Origin: Hypomesus transpacificus
Lineage: Eukaryota; Chordata; Actinopteri; Osmeriformes; Osmeridae
Direction: 5' to 3'
NCBI RefSeq assembly: GCF_021917145.1
Contig: NC_061066.1
Coordinates: 682,001 to 746,000 of the forward strand
DNA: 64,000 nt
Shown here: in pieces, positions 1 to 13,825 of the stretch
Layout of the letters: the number at the start of each line of letters is the position of its first letter
How positions within the stretch are numbered: position 1 is the stretch's first letter
Position numbers and translations under genes: made by a program
The notes under the pieces: model-generated
What the model saw: only the letters and a program-made list of their open reading frames with translations
The model's database searches: none
Told to the model about the DNA's origin: nothing

Positions 1-327
1 TTAGATCTGCAGCCAACAGTGATGCACAAACCTAATCTCTACCTCACTCAATGATCACCATGATAGAGTAAATGAATAACTGCCACTAGATGGCGATACA
101 TGCCACTTCAGAGACAATCAGTGTACATGTGCTCATAGAATGAGTCCCTCTACTTGTAACTTTATTGGCCTTCGCTGCTCTGCAGTGGTCAACTAACTTA
201 GGCCTACCGACTTAAAACAGATGTTGCGCATTGAATGAAAAGGGAGTAATGATCTAGATACAAATAAATTTCTGTGATGAGTAATCTAAAAAACAATAAG
301 CACTTATTTAAAGACAGCGTTTCTTAC

Positions 328-1634
328 CAGCATTTCCCTTGGTGTGATGGAATTGTCTGTGTACATACAGAGCTTTTCTGTAGTTAATGGACGACTCTCC
401 TTTAACTTGGAGGCAAGGAACATGCACACAGCCCCTAGGAGTTGTAAGTGACACTTTCTAGTGGGCACCACAGCTAAATATCTGTCCAAATAGTTAATGG
501 CCAAAGGAAACACATCATCTTCACTCTTCTCCTCTTCACACACCTATAGAAATGGAAAAAATACCATCTTTTATTTTCCAGTTGATGGCCTTGGCACTAA
601 AATGTGGAACCAAAACTGCAGTTTTACATTACCCCTGAATAAAAGCTACAGCCTAAACTTTAAGTTTCTGAACTGAAACTCAAAGTGTTAGGATTAGTCT
701 ACTGTAGGCCTACGTATAGGCTACTAATGTGTAGGCCTACTTAGTAAGCTTTACAGTCTAGGTCAAATAGCTATAGGAAGTCCTGCCAAAACATCTAGCC
801 TAGCCCACACCATGTCCCTCGTGTCGCCGATTTTCAAGAAATGTTAAGAAATATATAGATAAATTGTCGTATGACAACATATCAAGATCATAAAAGTCAC
901 AGGGTACCCTTCTAACATTCCCGCACATTCTGATTATGTTTTCTTGGTTCCAACCTTAAATAGGCTAAATTCAAGAAGTTAACTAAGCGGATGCATGCGT
1001 GTTGATCGACGCAGCTCAGCGTTGACTTCTGAGAAAAATTATAATAATTATACGTTAAGGAAAATATGGATATATTCAACATGAAAATTAAGCTTTAAGG
1101 GTGCTCTATCGTTTAAGTCATCCACTTCCTGAAAATATTTAATGTTTTGACATTCAGAAGATCGAAAACATATGACACCAGCTGCCTTGACCATTCATAC
1201 GCCTTAGATGAGTCATTTTTTGTCAATGGACAGAATGAGGATAGGCTACATAGACACATCAGCTCATAAGCTATTTAACAACCCATCTATAACCAACTTA
1301 ATTAATGTATTGCAATATGCTATGTTAAATGTAAATTTGTTAGGCTTCTATCGCAAACATGCGCTTCGGTATAGCTTAATGCAATTCAATGCAAAACCGG
1401 CAGACATGACTTTTAACCAATGCACACAAAAGGTTCACAAACCTCGTGCATCCATGAAGCAACCATTCGTCTCATATACGGTTGTATATCCTTCTGGACA
1501 CATTTAAAATAGGAACACTGTGGTAGGAACCTGTCTTCAATGGTTAACAGACTTTGTAAAACTCTGTCATCACACAAAATGTTTTGATCAGGTTCAGCTC
1601 TCAAGACTTTGTCCTCGAAGCAAAAAAGTTCCAT
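328..1634 (-). CDS. ccnd2: G1/S-specific cyclin D2 (5' exons only, partial)
   Basis: Regulatory subunit of CDK4/6 that drives RB phosphorylation in G1. Exon 1 coding is 1634-1443 (64 codons) and exon 2 is 543-328 (72 codons, 216 nt, the length I recall for exon 2 of mammalian D cyclins). Later exons lie beyond the left edge. The protein opens with an RB-binding LxCxE motif (L3-F-C-F-E7). The stretch [19 protein letters not shown] starts the cyclin box, and exon 2 holds [14 protein letters not shown] and [21 protein letters not shown]2 is favoured over CCND1 and CCND3 because [21 protein letters not shown] matches D2 best. Exon 1 ends at GAG|GTTTGT, an unusual donor; the exon 2 donor is CTG|GTAAGA. 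One odd residue: the near-invariant WMLE at the exon 1 end reads WMHE. A divergent teleost duplicate (a or b copy) is possible. Confidence 0.9.
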
Positions 1635-4600
1635 GGTTTCGGGTCCTCTCTTTACTAAAAAAATAAATAGCGTCTAAATAACGTCAAAATAAAGTGAACG
1701 GGAGTGGGGACAGTGTAAATGCGAAGAAGTGCCCTGGAGGAAACATGAGGGAGACTGCAGGGTAGCCTTCCCAGGCGAAGTCCAGCCTCTCGATGTCGCT
1801 TGCTTTCCTCTCCCTCTGCGTTACTGTAAGCTACTAGGCTATACTTTCCTCTCATTACATTCTGAAGCATGCAGAGTGCGTAACGTAGCCTAGTCCATGT
1901 GACGCATGCATATTTTGATTAACAGACAGCTATACAGACAGGCTGAACGCAGAGAATATTTCCTTCTGTGCACTGCAGAGAAGGAACCGGATGACTGCCA
2001 CCTCACTTTCTATACCCAACCCATTGTACTGTATCCTCGTGGCCTCGCGCACTACACATGCGCTGATGCGTTGAAATACAGAATGGACGAAAATAGGCAT
2101 ACAGATAAGTGTTTAAATAGTAATTTGCCTAAATACGTAACATTTTGTATATTTGCAGATGACAACCACAACCTACGGGCAGTCGTGCCAGCAAGAAATA
2201 GTCATGAAAATACAATAGCGTTGCATGCATAGAGTTAATGATTGCATGCATATGTAGGGCATTCAATCACCTGTATCTGGAGTGGAGTTGATTCCTTATT
2301 TTAAAGAATTTGGTGTATGTATGTACAATAGGGTAGTCATAAAATGAGGTGTCCTGCCAATATAAGAGAGTATTACCAGTTTTGATTGACACAATAAACA
2401 ATGTTTTATTTCAGTTCAAGTCCATCTGATCAGATATTGCTACATATTGTATAATTAGCCCATGTAAATGCTGTAATACACATTTTCCAAGTTCTTACTG
2501 TCATTCTAGCTACAGCTAAAACATTTTTTATGTGTTTTTATAGTGCTAACAAATGTACCTTTACAGAACTGCTTGGTGGGATGATTTTACAAATATCCCC
2601 TTTCGCTAAGATGACCAGGGAGCTGAATGAGATAATAGGTTTCATTGAGAAAAAAGGGCTGCTTAGTTGCACTGAGAATGGAATGCAGAGTGAGAGGGGG
2701 AATTGTCTCCACGGGAATGTCAAGGTTAGACAGATTAGTTATACTTCAAAGGGAAAAGGGCTGAGAGAGTGTTCATTCTGAATGGAAATTTCAGGTCAGA
2801 AGGATCTGCAATTACAACCAAGTTGTGCAGGTTGGAGAGGACTCCACTTGGGATATTAGGAGACCACCAGACCCATACCATATCCGTACCAGACAGTAAG
2901 TCAGACCCTTGGGGGCAACAGAGGTGTCAGAGTGATAAAGCTCACTTGCCCTACACGGCCGTGTGTGCATGTATCCAATGATAACACATGTCAGGCGCTA
3001 TCACACACCCTGAGTCGCACAGAGGTATCACAGAATGGGCGAAGCCCTGGGAAAACGTGGAGGAGCGTGAAATCACCTTGATCCAAAGATTCCTGCTGCA
3101 TACCAGTCCACTGAACCCTCCAGAGCACAGGGCCCATACATAGACCTCCAGAGCACAGGGCCACAGTATAAGGGAGGGGGGAAAGGAGAAAAAGGGTTAG
3201 AGTGAAAGACAAACAGAGAAAGAGAAAATAAAGACAAAGTGCGCAAGAGATTTGAGACAAAGGTTCAAGTTCAGCCATTCTTAAACTTTGCCCCGGAGGT
3301 CAACATTATCTCATTAATTTCCTGTGATGGAGTGGGTAATGGTTCCACAAGTGGGGCCTTTCTAGGAAATGAACAGAGCAGTGACGAGACATGCGGGTTA
3401 CAGTCCAAACTTGATTACTGAGGAGACGGAGTGCCCACAAAGACTCAAGCAGTCTGTTTGTTTCTTCATTGACCGAGGAGAGGAGGATGCTATGACCGGA
3501 ATGCTGTTGTGTCAACAGTGGGGATCCCCCCCCCCCCTCAACACAGACACACACACAGCGTTGAAGTGATGACTAATGACTGGGGTATCTAAGTCAGCAA
3601 GCCACAACAGACCATCTGTTACAGTAGAGTATGCTATCACCTGATTAAGCCCAAAAATGCATCTCCCACTCGCCCAGTCTCCCCCAACCTCCAAGATGCA
3701 CACAGGCACACAAACACGCTGGCGTACACACACACGCACACAAACATTCACTCACTCAAAATTGCATTCAATGACATATGCATTGTAATACTGTATGGGA
3801 TTTGAATAAAGTCACAGAAATGTCTTGTGTTTTGTGAAATGAATGCAACAGACAGATGTAACAAGCAATTGTTCCCACACATCTACTGTCACGTGTGTTT
3901 ACAGAAATCAATGATAGCTTCTCAGATTTGTATAATAATAAGTGATCAGGTTACTGACACAGACCAAACAAACTGACAGGATGTGAATGTGGCGTTATGT
4001 GCATGTGGACACTGCAAAAGAAGCTCTGCAACCCTGTAAAACGTTCATGAATATAGTTCAACAGCATGCTGTGTCAGAGCAATGGAAAAGAACATCCACA
4101 CAGGAAAAGGAGGGTGTTTCCCACACAAAGTCTTTGGAATGTTTTGGCTAAAATGAAAGCCATCATTCAAACCCAAATACCAACATTTGATAGGACGATG
4201 ACTGGAGATATAGAGAGAGAGAGCCCATCCGTAATCTAGAGTCCTTGGATCTAGACTGTTCAACACAGGGGTTTGTTCTCTATTTGCAGGACCTGGGTCA
4301 AAGGTTCTGCATCCCCCTTCCTCTACCAATACGTCTGCCTCTCCTCCAACTCACCAGCAGCCTGTATCTCTTACTCCTACCAGCGTCTCTGAGAACATTG
4401 TCCTATTCTGTTCCACACGTTCAGGGGTGAGGAGGGAAGGAGGCACAGAAGGAGAGAGTGAAGGGGAGAGGATGGGGGAGGGGTGGTGGTGGTGGACGCT
4501 CTGCACAAAGGGGAAGCCTGGATTAAGTCATGAGCAGCAAGCGACATAGGTTGGATTTTTAGTGGGTGAGCTCACATCCTCCCGTCGAAACACAGAACCA

Positions 4601-7600
4601 ACTCGTCTTCTGACGTCCAGAGAGACGCGCTGTGATGAGCAGGGGCCGGGGTGGCTCTGGTGTCTCTCTGTGACGCCGTGTGCGTGCAGTGAGTGCTCTT
4701 CAGTATGCGTGCGCATGTGAGTGCGATATATACGTGTTCGCAGGGGGTTTGGTGTACTTCATGTTAGCGATCAGCCTTTAAGGGTGTGTTATATAACTAT
4801 GCAGACGGGGGGCCTCCTTTGGCTGGTTCAACTGGGCTGGGTTGTAAAGTTCTCCTTCCTTTTCCTTCATCTGCCTCTCTTCACATCCCAGCACGTTCTA
4901 AAGGTAGTTAAGAAGACAGACAAGACAGGACTAGGCAATAAGTCAAAATGTTGGCCTGTCACAAGAGGATGAGGCTGTGGGGTTGAAGATTGTAGAGGAA
5001 GGACAAAAACATGAGTTCCGGCGGAGGAGCTCCTGTCAGCAGCTGTGGATTTCTGAATGGGAGGGAACGTTGGACAGCTGTAGCCAGTGGATTGGACACA
5101 GAGACAGAGGGATGTGTATTCACGACCACCAGTTTCCTATGCAAAGGCCTGAAGGACATGACTGACAATTCTTCAGGGACAGGATGTCCAATAGGAAGAC
5201 AGACCCTGGGGACAGATAGCCAGCTGCAGCCGGTCAGACGGTGACCTTGTGTTTAACTAAAGTTAGTCCTTCTCTGATTTCTGTATCTTTAGAAAATATT
5301 CAGTGTCATTGAATTAGTTGTGATCCGAGCAGCATCAAACTGGTTTTTACTCAACCGTTTTCAGAACGTTTATTTTAAGCCATTGGCCCTCACTGTTCTA
5401 CAAATAACATGCTTTCTTCATCTCGGACTTCCCTCTAACTTTGCAACATTTCCTCTCCAGCACACGAACGTTTCCCTCCAGAGAAAAAGGAGGAAACCGG
5501 GGCCCTCACGCTGGTGAGGAAACTGCTTTGAAAGCAGCTTAAGCAAGGTGATCTACCTCCTATAAATCGCTAGCAGGGAGTGAGAGAGCAGCCTGCCGTA
5601 GCTGCCTGGACTTCCCACCACCTTCCTGAGTGTGATACATGCTCGCTATTGCTAACCCTGGGCCTCCCGACATCAACAAGGCATAAAGAGGGCCTCTGTG
5701 AGGCTGACTCAGTGCCTTCTTAATTCACCTTATTGGGTCTCATTGCTTGATTAGATTGAGAGTGGAAGTTGAGAGTGGAGGTTGATAGTGAATGCGCTGC
5801 ACTGTCACCAGTCTGATCCATTCAAATAGTAGGATGAAAATCATCATGCTGCGAAATGTGGGACCTGGATTCTAGCCCAATAAGGACCCCAGTGTATGGG
5901 AATTACAGTTACAGATGCTACCCCCTGCCCTCCTACCCCCACTAAGCTCAGTTCTGGGATTCAGCAATTCAATAAAGCTAAATCAAGGTTAGAAAGCCAT
6001 GTCAATGAGCTAAGCCTTTACAGATTTCCCTAAAGATCTGTGCCTGACCATGAAACCATGTTAGGAATCGTGACTGAGTGAGTATAGCCCAATCGTCCAG
6101 TACAATCTAGATTATCCTGTTAAACAGCAGAGAAAAGGCGTACGTATGGTATCTAATGAGAATGTTCCCCTCTGAGACTGCAGAGACTACAGAAGTTCAA
6201 TGCTTAACTGCACATAAATTCAGTGGCACCTAATGTATATGACTTCACTGCAGCCAACACACTAAAACAAACAACTAAGTACTGTTTGGGGTTATGGGCT
6301 AATAAAATACTTTCCCTCTCAGATTGCGTAATCACACGTTTTAAATACCTGGCCCAGAAAGCAAGACAAACAAAAGGCATACCAGGTTTATCTGCAGGAA
6401 ATGCCATGATAGAGGGGTGGCAATGATGTTGCCAGGGTGGGCAGAGAGCTTTGATCCTGCTATGCCCCAGAGTAGACAGAGGTCTGAGGGTCTAAGCAGG
6501 GTGGGCGTGCAGCCTGGTGGTCTCATTAGGACGTTCTGGGCACCATCAAGCTGGTATGTCAGGACTGTAGATACCCACCAGGGCGTTCCTCTCTCTGACC
6601 CAGCCGGAGAAACTCACGTAGTGCCAGCCATTACTGAAATCATCTCATCTGCTGCAAAACTGGAGGACTATGAGACCGAATCATTCATGCTATGGAGCCA
6701 GTGTAAATAGATAGCCCCATCGTCTGATGTCTAGATAAATCCATAATCCTTTTTTCTTTTTCCCAATGCTCTTTCTCTGAATGAGCCACTTATGTGACTG
6801 GAAATGTGCTTAATTGTTCTTCCCATAAATCTCTGTCTCCTAAAATAATGGTAAATGTTTCCCATGTATTTTTCCCAGGATACTTTGCAGTGGGTGCAGC
6901 TCTTTTTAGTTTTTTTTTTTTAGCTCAGATAGTTTAAGATCCTGTTGAACAGGCTGGATCTTAATTTAGACACAGAAAGTCAGACTTCCTCCTCCACAGT
7001 AAAAACTTGTTGAGATTTAAACCTGTAGATTGTACTTAAACAATCAGGACAGACCAGACACAGTAGCTTAATGCCAACATTAGACAGCCCTGGCCTTTGG
7101 CTAGTGTTGGATAATTATATCAAAGCTGACTGAACATGTTGCACATACACATGAAAAACATATACCTGTAGCAAATAATTAAGAACTTTTTGAAAATTGA
7201 TATAGGATCACACTGAAACATTCCCACTGGCACCAGTCTTTTGGCTCCACTGGAACTATTAATAACCAATACCGCCAGAAGAAACGATCAGCTCCACTTT
7301 GAGGTCAAACAAGAGGAAGTCATCAATTCTTCCCACCAAATCTCTGGGAAGAATAAGACCTATGCTTTTTTTCTCTCTCTCTCTCCCTCTCTTAACATTA
7401 TTATTGCAATGTCAGCCAGAGCCAGCCCACACCGGTCCAGTTGTGTGAGTGGGGAGATAGCGAGGTTCACAGTGCTGCAGCAAGGCTCTGCTGCGATGCC
7501 GTGGCTGATGCTGGCCCTCAGCTTCCCAGGACCAGGGCCACCTCCCTGGGGAACCCTCCTCCAGTTCTGGCCCTGTCGCACCGGACTCTACTCTGCCTCT

Positions 7601-8628
7601 AGACTGGGACATGTTTCAACAGTGACCTACAGTGGCGCGCCAAGTGGAAAGAAGACATTGGACATACACCACTTAATGTGGTTACTGTACTTATGTCACA
7701 ATACACAAGTTACTCTTTGTACCGAGTGTATACTTTGTCATAGAGCACACAGCTTGTTTCAACCACTTGACAGCATCAGTTTAAAGATAGCAAAACACAT
7801 TTTTCCCTTCCTTCAAACAGAATTCTGTAAAAAGGCAAGGTTGAAATCAACTCTCTCTGATGCCACTCTCTTGGAAATACAGAAGGGCTGGTCCGTCTGA
7901 AGACCTTGTGGACGTCTGTGTTTCCGATCCTTATGTAAGTATCCATAACAGGAAGTAGTGAGGCGTATGTTATGGTTGGAGCAATGGCCAGGGCTCAGGC
8001 CCTTGGTCAAGATTCCCACTGTCACTAAGGAAGTGAAAGCACAGGGAGGCTCTCTTTATGGTTAGCTTATGAAGAAATAAACACTCACGGAGAGAAGGAA
8101 GACTTTCAACAGGAGGCAGAAAAGTGATGACTGAGAACCAAAAGCTTGATTCTGAATTGCAATGATAGACATGATTGAGATTGCACCATGCACGCATACA
8201 CTCATCCCCCAAAGCATTACAAATTCCTCAGATGAGATACCTTGAACAAATTCTTCAGATCCAGTCATGTTGCATCCTTGACACGAGATATGAGCACATA
8301 AAAAAACAGGCATCTCGGAAGTGTGTTGTGTGGGCGGGAGTGACTTTACAGAAAGTTCTGTTAGAGCTCAAGGTGCAACTTTTTTTTTCCTACCTCACTG
8401 TCCTGATTGTAACCAAGAGGTGTGCTGACAGGTCAGTAGCCTCAGAAGTTCAGCCTTTGCCTGTAAAGTGTGCCAACAAGGAGGGTGTCAATTATGGCAC
8501 TGCTTTTCCAAGGCCCTCTCACTCATGGAATGTTAGTTAGGTATTGAAGATTTTTTTCCAGATCCAAATTGTACCCGCTTGAAATCACGTGTCAAAACAA
8601 AGACTGACATGGAGAAAGCCCAGAAGAC

Positions 8629-8651
8629 AGACAGGCAGGCAGGCAGGCAGG
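8629..8651. repeat. AGGC tetranucleotide microsatellite
   Basis: About five to six perfect AGGC units in tandem, in non-coding DNA between ccnd2 and usp18. Confidence 0.85.
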
Positions 8652-9610
8652 TCAATCAAATTTAAAGATAGACAAGCAGGTATGTAAAAGGATTGGCTAA
8701 ACTGTCATGCAGACAGTGTTACAGACATAACACACAGTCACAGACACAAAGGTGACAGAAAAACAAGATGGTAGAGTTGTCACTTTCATACCATCCTCTA
8801 TTGTCACAAGAGCGAAGAATAACAAAAGTGCCGGTAATTACAATAGTGAGGCCCTGCCTCACTATTGTGGCTTGTGACTGGAAAACACGATTACAGGCCT
8901 ATCTTCTTTGTGGTTGACGACCACAACAACCTACATGGCATTTGGCATGTGTTCCTGTGCACATGACCAGCTGACATGACACCAGGAAGTATGGACAAAT
9001 AACATTTGTCATTTGGTTGGAGCTGTGTAATGTGTTCCCCTCATCTGGCTTGATAAGGAACCGGCATGTCATACCGTATGAAGGGTTCTACTTGGGAGAA
9101 AAAGTGATAACACATTCCCTTACACTGTGCTCATTTCCTCCCTCCGGCACTGTTGTTGCCTCAACAGCTAGCACACCAGCTGAGAGAGGATGTACTGGGA
9201 AAGTATGCCTGAGCAAATGAGAAAACTGAAGATTTATTGGAACCTTTTCTGCTCATTTTCCAGTAGCCAGTAGGCTGTTAAGTAGGTCCTTGATGAGAGT
9301 TCTCTGTGTCACCTGTGCAAGCTGTTCTTTCAGTCTACTGATGAGTTACCTCAGGAAGACAGAAGGCTTGGTCAGCACAGTGACTAAGGGCGAAGCTGGA
9401 CAACAGCCGTAAGCATTTCACATCAAAAACGCAGTATTATCATCAAGCAAGCCAGAAATAGGCTAAATGATTCCACCTCCGTCATGTCACATATGGCTCG
9501 GAGATTAAAGTGAGCTAATCAGTGGGCACAATTGATGGGTGATCAGTAGAGAGAGTTTACAATTGACACGACTAATTCTAAATCAAAGAGAGCCAAACGT
9601 GGAACAGTTG

Positions 9611-9714
9611 AAGTGAGATTATAGCAAAAATAAGATTATAGCAAAAGATTTGGGGAGGTGACACGATTGTTAATGAGAAAATGTATATCAGTAAATCACA
9701 ATGTCTACTACTTA
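9611..9714 (+). repeat. Direct repeat, copy A (~105 bp)
   Basis: This segment recurs in the same orientation about 430 bp downstream with roughly 90% identity. Shared landmarks include GATTGTTAATGAGAAAATG, then TATATCAGTAAATCAC and ATGTCTACT. Each copy also begins with two short internal GATTAT(A/G)(G/A)CAAAA units. It does not resemble the SINE or LINE found elsewhere in the window. Confidence 0.85.
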
Positions 9715-10037
9715 TAAAAGTGACAGAGATCCTCTCTGTGCCTGCAGCCTCTCTGTCAGAGAGGTATCTCTCTGTCTCTTTCGCTCTGTATTCTGCAAAG
9801 ACTGCTGTTTGCCCACAGACGCTGAGTTGCACTTTGGTTCTGGCAGGAAATCTGATGTTCTCACCGCCTCCTAGAGATCTCTGACCTCTATATTCACCAC
9901 CCAGAGAGCAGCAACCTATGTGGGGCAGAGCTCTGAAACAAACAGACGGGCATGTGCCAACGCGCTCCGTTCTCTGCCAGCACCTGTCACATCCCTCCCA
10001 TTTTCCCACACAGAAAAACGTGTCTTCACACCCATGC

Positions 10038-10144
10038 GACTGAGATTATGACAAAAATGAGATTATGGCAAAAGATTTAGGGAGGTGTCACACGATTGTT
10101 AATGAGAAAATGTATATCAGTAAATCACCATGTCTACTGCTTAC
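10038..10144 (+). repeat. Direct repeat, copy B (~105 bp)
   Basis: Partner of the segment at 9611. Differences are scattered substitutions and a small indel (GGTGACACG in copy A, GGTGTCACACG in copy B), so the duplication is not a recent perfect copy or an obvious assembly artefact. The ~320 bp between copies are not part of the repeat. Confidence 0.85.
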
Positions 10145-13100
10145 CCTTAACCACATAGCAGGAAACATAGAGGCATGACTGGGAGGCACACTGTCAAAGA
10201 CAAACAGAGTTCTGCCCTGTAGAGGTAAATCTCCATACTCTGTCTACAGTATGACTGGCCAGAGGAAATGAGATGCATGCTTACATTCACAGATCCAGGG
10301 CAGCCAATTACACTGAGCATGCACTACCACACTATCAAATTGCTGCTTACAAAGCGAATGGGATTAAGGTTTTTTTTTGTTGCATGTTATAGTCCCTCTG
10401 ATGTAATTTAGGTCCCCAAGACACACATCTGAACCCAGAAAGAATTGTCTAATCTCATTTCCAGATGTTTAATGTTCCAAACATTACCAACATGTGCTAG
10501 GAATTTCAGTATTAGAGTATGCCTTGTGACGCTGTACTGTACATCTATACAGAACACCAGTCACGTAGCAAGCCACATGAACCGTTTCAAAACACCAAGA
10601 GCTGATGTCTAATATCAAACATCATCATTAGTCACAGTTACACAGCATCCCAGAGGTGCTGAGGGGCTGATTCCAGCTCTGATGGAAAACTGTGTGGGCA
10701 TGAAGCAGTCTGACGTACGATTTAGAAAATGCCAGAGAACACATAAAAAAATGCTTCTTTTCTTTTTGTAGTCACAAACATGCAGAATAGACAACGTCTC
10801 TATTCCACGACTACAGCAGTGGATTGTGAGCCGATCAAACAGCAAAGCCCCCCCAGGCTCCTCATATCAGATTTCCTTTTGGGTTGAGGCCCTTCATTCA
10901 TTTCTGACATTTACAGTTGGATCAGCCCCCCTCACAGAGGCCTCTTGGCTTTAGCTCTCGTTGAGGCCCCAGCAGCTTCTCTGGAAAAACCCGGTGCATC
11001 TGACTTGCATTGCCTGGCTCCACTTGTGTGTTCCGTTTGGCCTGCGTCGCTGCCGGAGGAGAGCGGGCCAATTACCAGCCCCTGCTCCCAGAGACGAGCA
11101 TGATGTCACCTCCCGGTCCACCATAACAGGCTGCAGATGAGAGAGCAGGGGGAGAGCTCCAACAGTGGGCTGGGTCTCAACACAGAGTGCTTGGTCCCAT
11201 TAAAGTCCATTTTAATAAAAAGGAAGCTATACCTGAGGACACATGTCTAACGCTTTGTCAATACTTATATGCAAATATGCATGTTTGCATTGCAAAAATA
11301 GCCCAGGGGGAGAGCCAAGGATATATGCAGCATATTTTGAAGGATTATTGTACTACGGCTCTATTGTTTCAGACAAACACCTCACAGCCGTGGCAAAAAG
11401 CCCAGGAGGAAAGATGGGCGAGGCCTATTGAATGTGGTGTTAATAGCACTGATGTCATTACTGTGTGACAGAAGGAAAGGCTTCAAGGCAGGACTTCCAT
11501 ATGGTGCTCCGTCTTTCGACTTAGCCACACCCACAAGGGCACTGTCAAGACCAACAAAAAAACACCTGATTGAGATTAGTGTTCCCCTTCTGGTCTCTTA
11601 CAGAGTCCTCCATGATATTCACCAACACCACACCGTGTCCTCAGATATCAAAGAGAAGTACAACAATGAAACAAAGGGAGCCATACACAAATAAGGAGAC
11701 CCACCAACACACATCCAATCATCCCAACCCCAGACCCTCACCCACACGCACACAGATCTGGTGATTGTTTTTGCGATTATCCCAGAGGGCTTTGCGCTCT
11801 CTAGGAAATGTGTGTTGAAGCCACATCAGAGCTAGTCTCCTTCTGGACTGGGCCTGTGGGTTACAGCTGGGCCTCCTGTCATTTCCACATGAAATCCACC
11901 CCAAACCCTGGCCAACCACAAGCCCTCCCTCACATACACACACACAGCCCACCAGAGGTATGGTCTAAACCTCACTCATCTCCACTTAAAGAGCATATAA
12001 ACTTTGCGATTATATACATTATATGCTTTAAATCTGGTCAAAATCGACCATACTTCACGGTGGAGCCAATCCATTAATAACGCTGCTTACATGACTGATG
12101 CAAGTGAGGCATGATATTAAAAAAAACGTACAGGAAAGTGCATTGCAAAACATGTAAAACGTTTAAAATAACGGGGTCATTTATCCAGACTTGGAGGCAT
12201 TCAGTATGTTTATCGATTCATTTCCTAGGTGACACCAGGTCAAATCTGTTTTTCCTCACTCAGAATAGTTTCTTATGAAAACCGTAAATATAAATACAGT
12301 TTGCCACTCTATGTTTTGCTTCCTCTAACTTACTTTCTGAAATACACTAGTGGAGTGGAGAATTGTTATTCATTGAGTACGTTCGTCTTTAAACCTTCAC
12401 ACAAAATAGTTCAGCAACAGCCTATGAGACGCGTAACCGAACCACTAAGGACTGTGTTTCTTGTGTATTGTGCTTCTATGTCAATGAAAGGTGTATGAAT
12501 GATGGATCAGTTGTATGCTATCTGTCTGTGTCTGTAGATAGAAAGACCCAGGATATCTTTTGGGGGCTGTAGAAGCTAGACTCAAATGAGTCCTGAGCCT
12601 AAGTCAAGCTCGATCCATCAGGGTTTATTAGGATTCATCTGGGCCAATCAAGTTAATAGTGCAGAACCTCTGTGTAAATTCACAAATAAATAAGTACCAT
12701 ATTTATTGTATATCTATTCCTTAAAGTATGAACTCTGTTGGAGCCATATTTGTTCTGTTTCCCTATATCTTGTCCATTATTAAGCTAGCTGTCTTTCTGC
12801 TGGAAGACCCCTGCCCTGTGATTCCACAAGGTAGTGTCATAGTAACTGGGTGAGCTATGCCATGGTTCACATTCCTCTGCCATCCACCTCTGTCCTGCCT
12901 GGACTTTCCCACAGAACTTTAAACCCTGTGAATGAGAGTGGGTCTTTGTTTCAGGCATTTTTCATCCCGATCCCAGCAACTTCCCCATAGAGGAATGCAG
13001 AAGGAATGCCAGACCCTGCTACCTGGCATTAGAGAGTCTTTGTCCGGAAATAGGAGAGGCTGAAGGAGAGAACAGGTCAAAGAGGTTTGACAATGGATAC

Positions 13101-13825
13101 CTCACTTGAGGTGCCCAGCCCTAAAATCCTGAGCAAATGAACAGGACTGCCCGGCCCGGGTCAATCTTCTAAACATGGCAAGGTGCAGGCCTAGCAACAA
13201 CAACAAAAAAAGGATAAAGTGTTTGCAAAGACCAGTTTCAATTTGAGAGCTCTTGCAATGCCCCGAAAATGTCCTACTGTCCTACTAAATCATTTACTTG
13301 TCTACTCAGGTCAAAACCTTCTGGAACACGCAACTCTGGTGTAAACCAATTAAAATGTGCCTACAGCAGCAGCTAACAGGTTGTTCATGCCTCCCTCTCT
13401 GGCAGGATGATGAGGCAGTGGTTAGTCTCTGGATATACAGCAGTTCCAGACGTTCCTGAATGTTGAAATGTTAATTATGGACTATTGCAAAAACCTTCTA
13501 ACAAATGTGTTACGGGGTTAGATTAAAGTAAATTATGAGCATTCATTTTCATTCAGTAACTTGAATTTTACGTAATCCATTATTCCCTGAATCATTGCCA
13601 TAGCACATTTTTATTTAAATTGGGTTGTGTGACAAGGTTCTGTGCCTCTGACACATGCAATCAGAGATTTTGGAGACTTTCATGATGCTGTAAAGCAAAT
13701 TCCATGATTTGCTTCTCAGTACATTATATACGTGTGAAATTAGTTGCTGAAAGCATGTGCAAAGCGCGAAAACTTTGTCGCACTGAAATGTGGAGTGAGA
13801 CCGTTTTCCACTCAGGTTTTGTATA

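Larger units (their letters stand above)
1635..13825. other. Gene-poor interval upstream of ccnd2
   Basis: No stretch here reads as a known protein with splice signals. The longest uninterrupted frame is 219 codons at 7241-7900 (+), with no recognisable domain and low-complexity runs. Simple repeats are scattered, including a C run near 3529, AC-rich DNA at 3712-3745 and AGGC units at 8629. A ~105-bp segment occurs twice (9611 and 10038). The ccnd2 5'UTR and promoter must lie just above 1634. I see no TATA box I would defend there. The rest may hold distal ccnd2 enhancers, but that is inference from position only. Confidence 0.6.

Noticed and set aside
9578-10009. 143-codon minus-strand open frame
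   Set aside because: It runs through one copy of the duplicated segment and shows no protein-like features.
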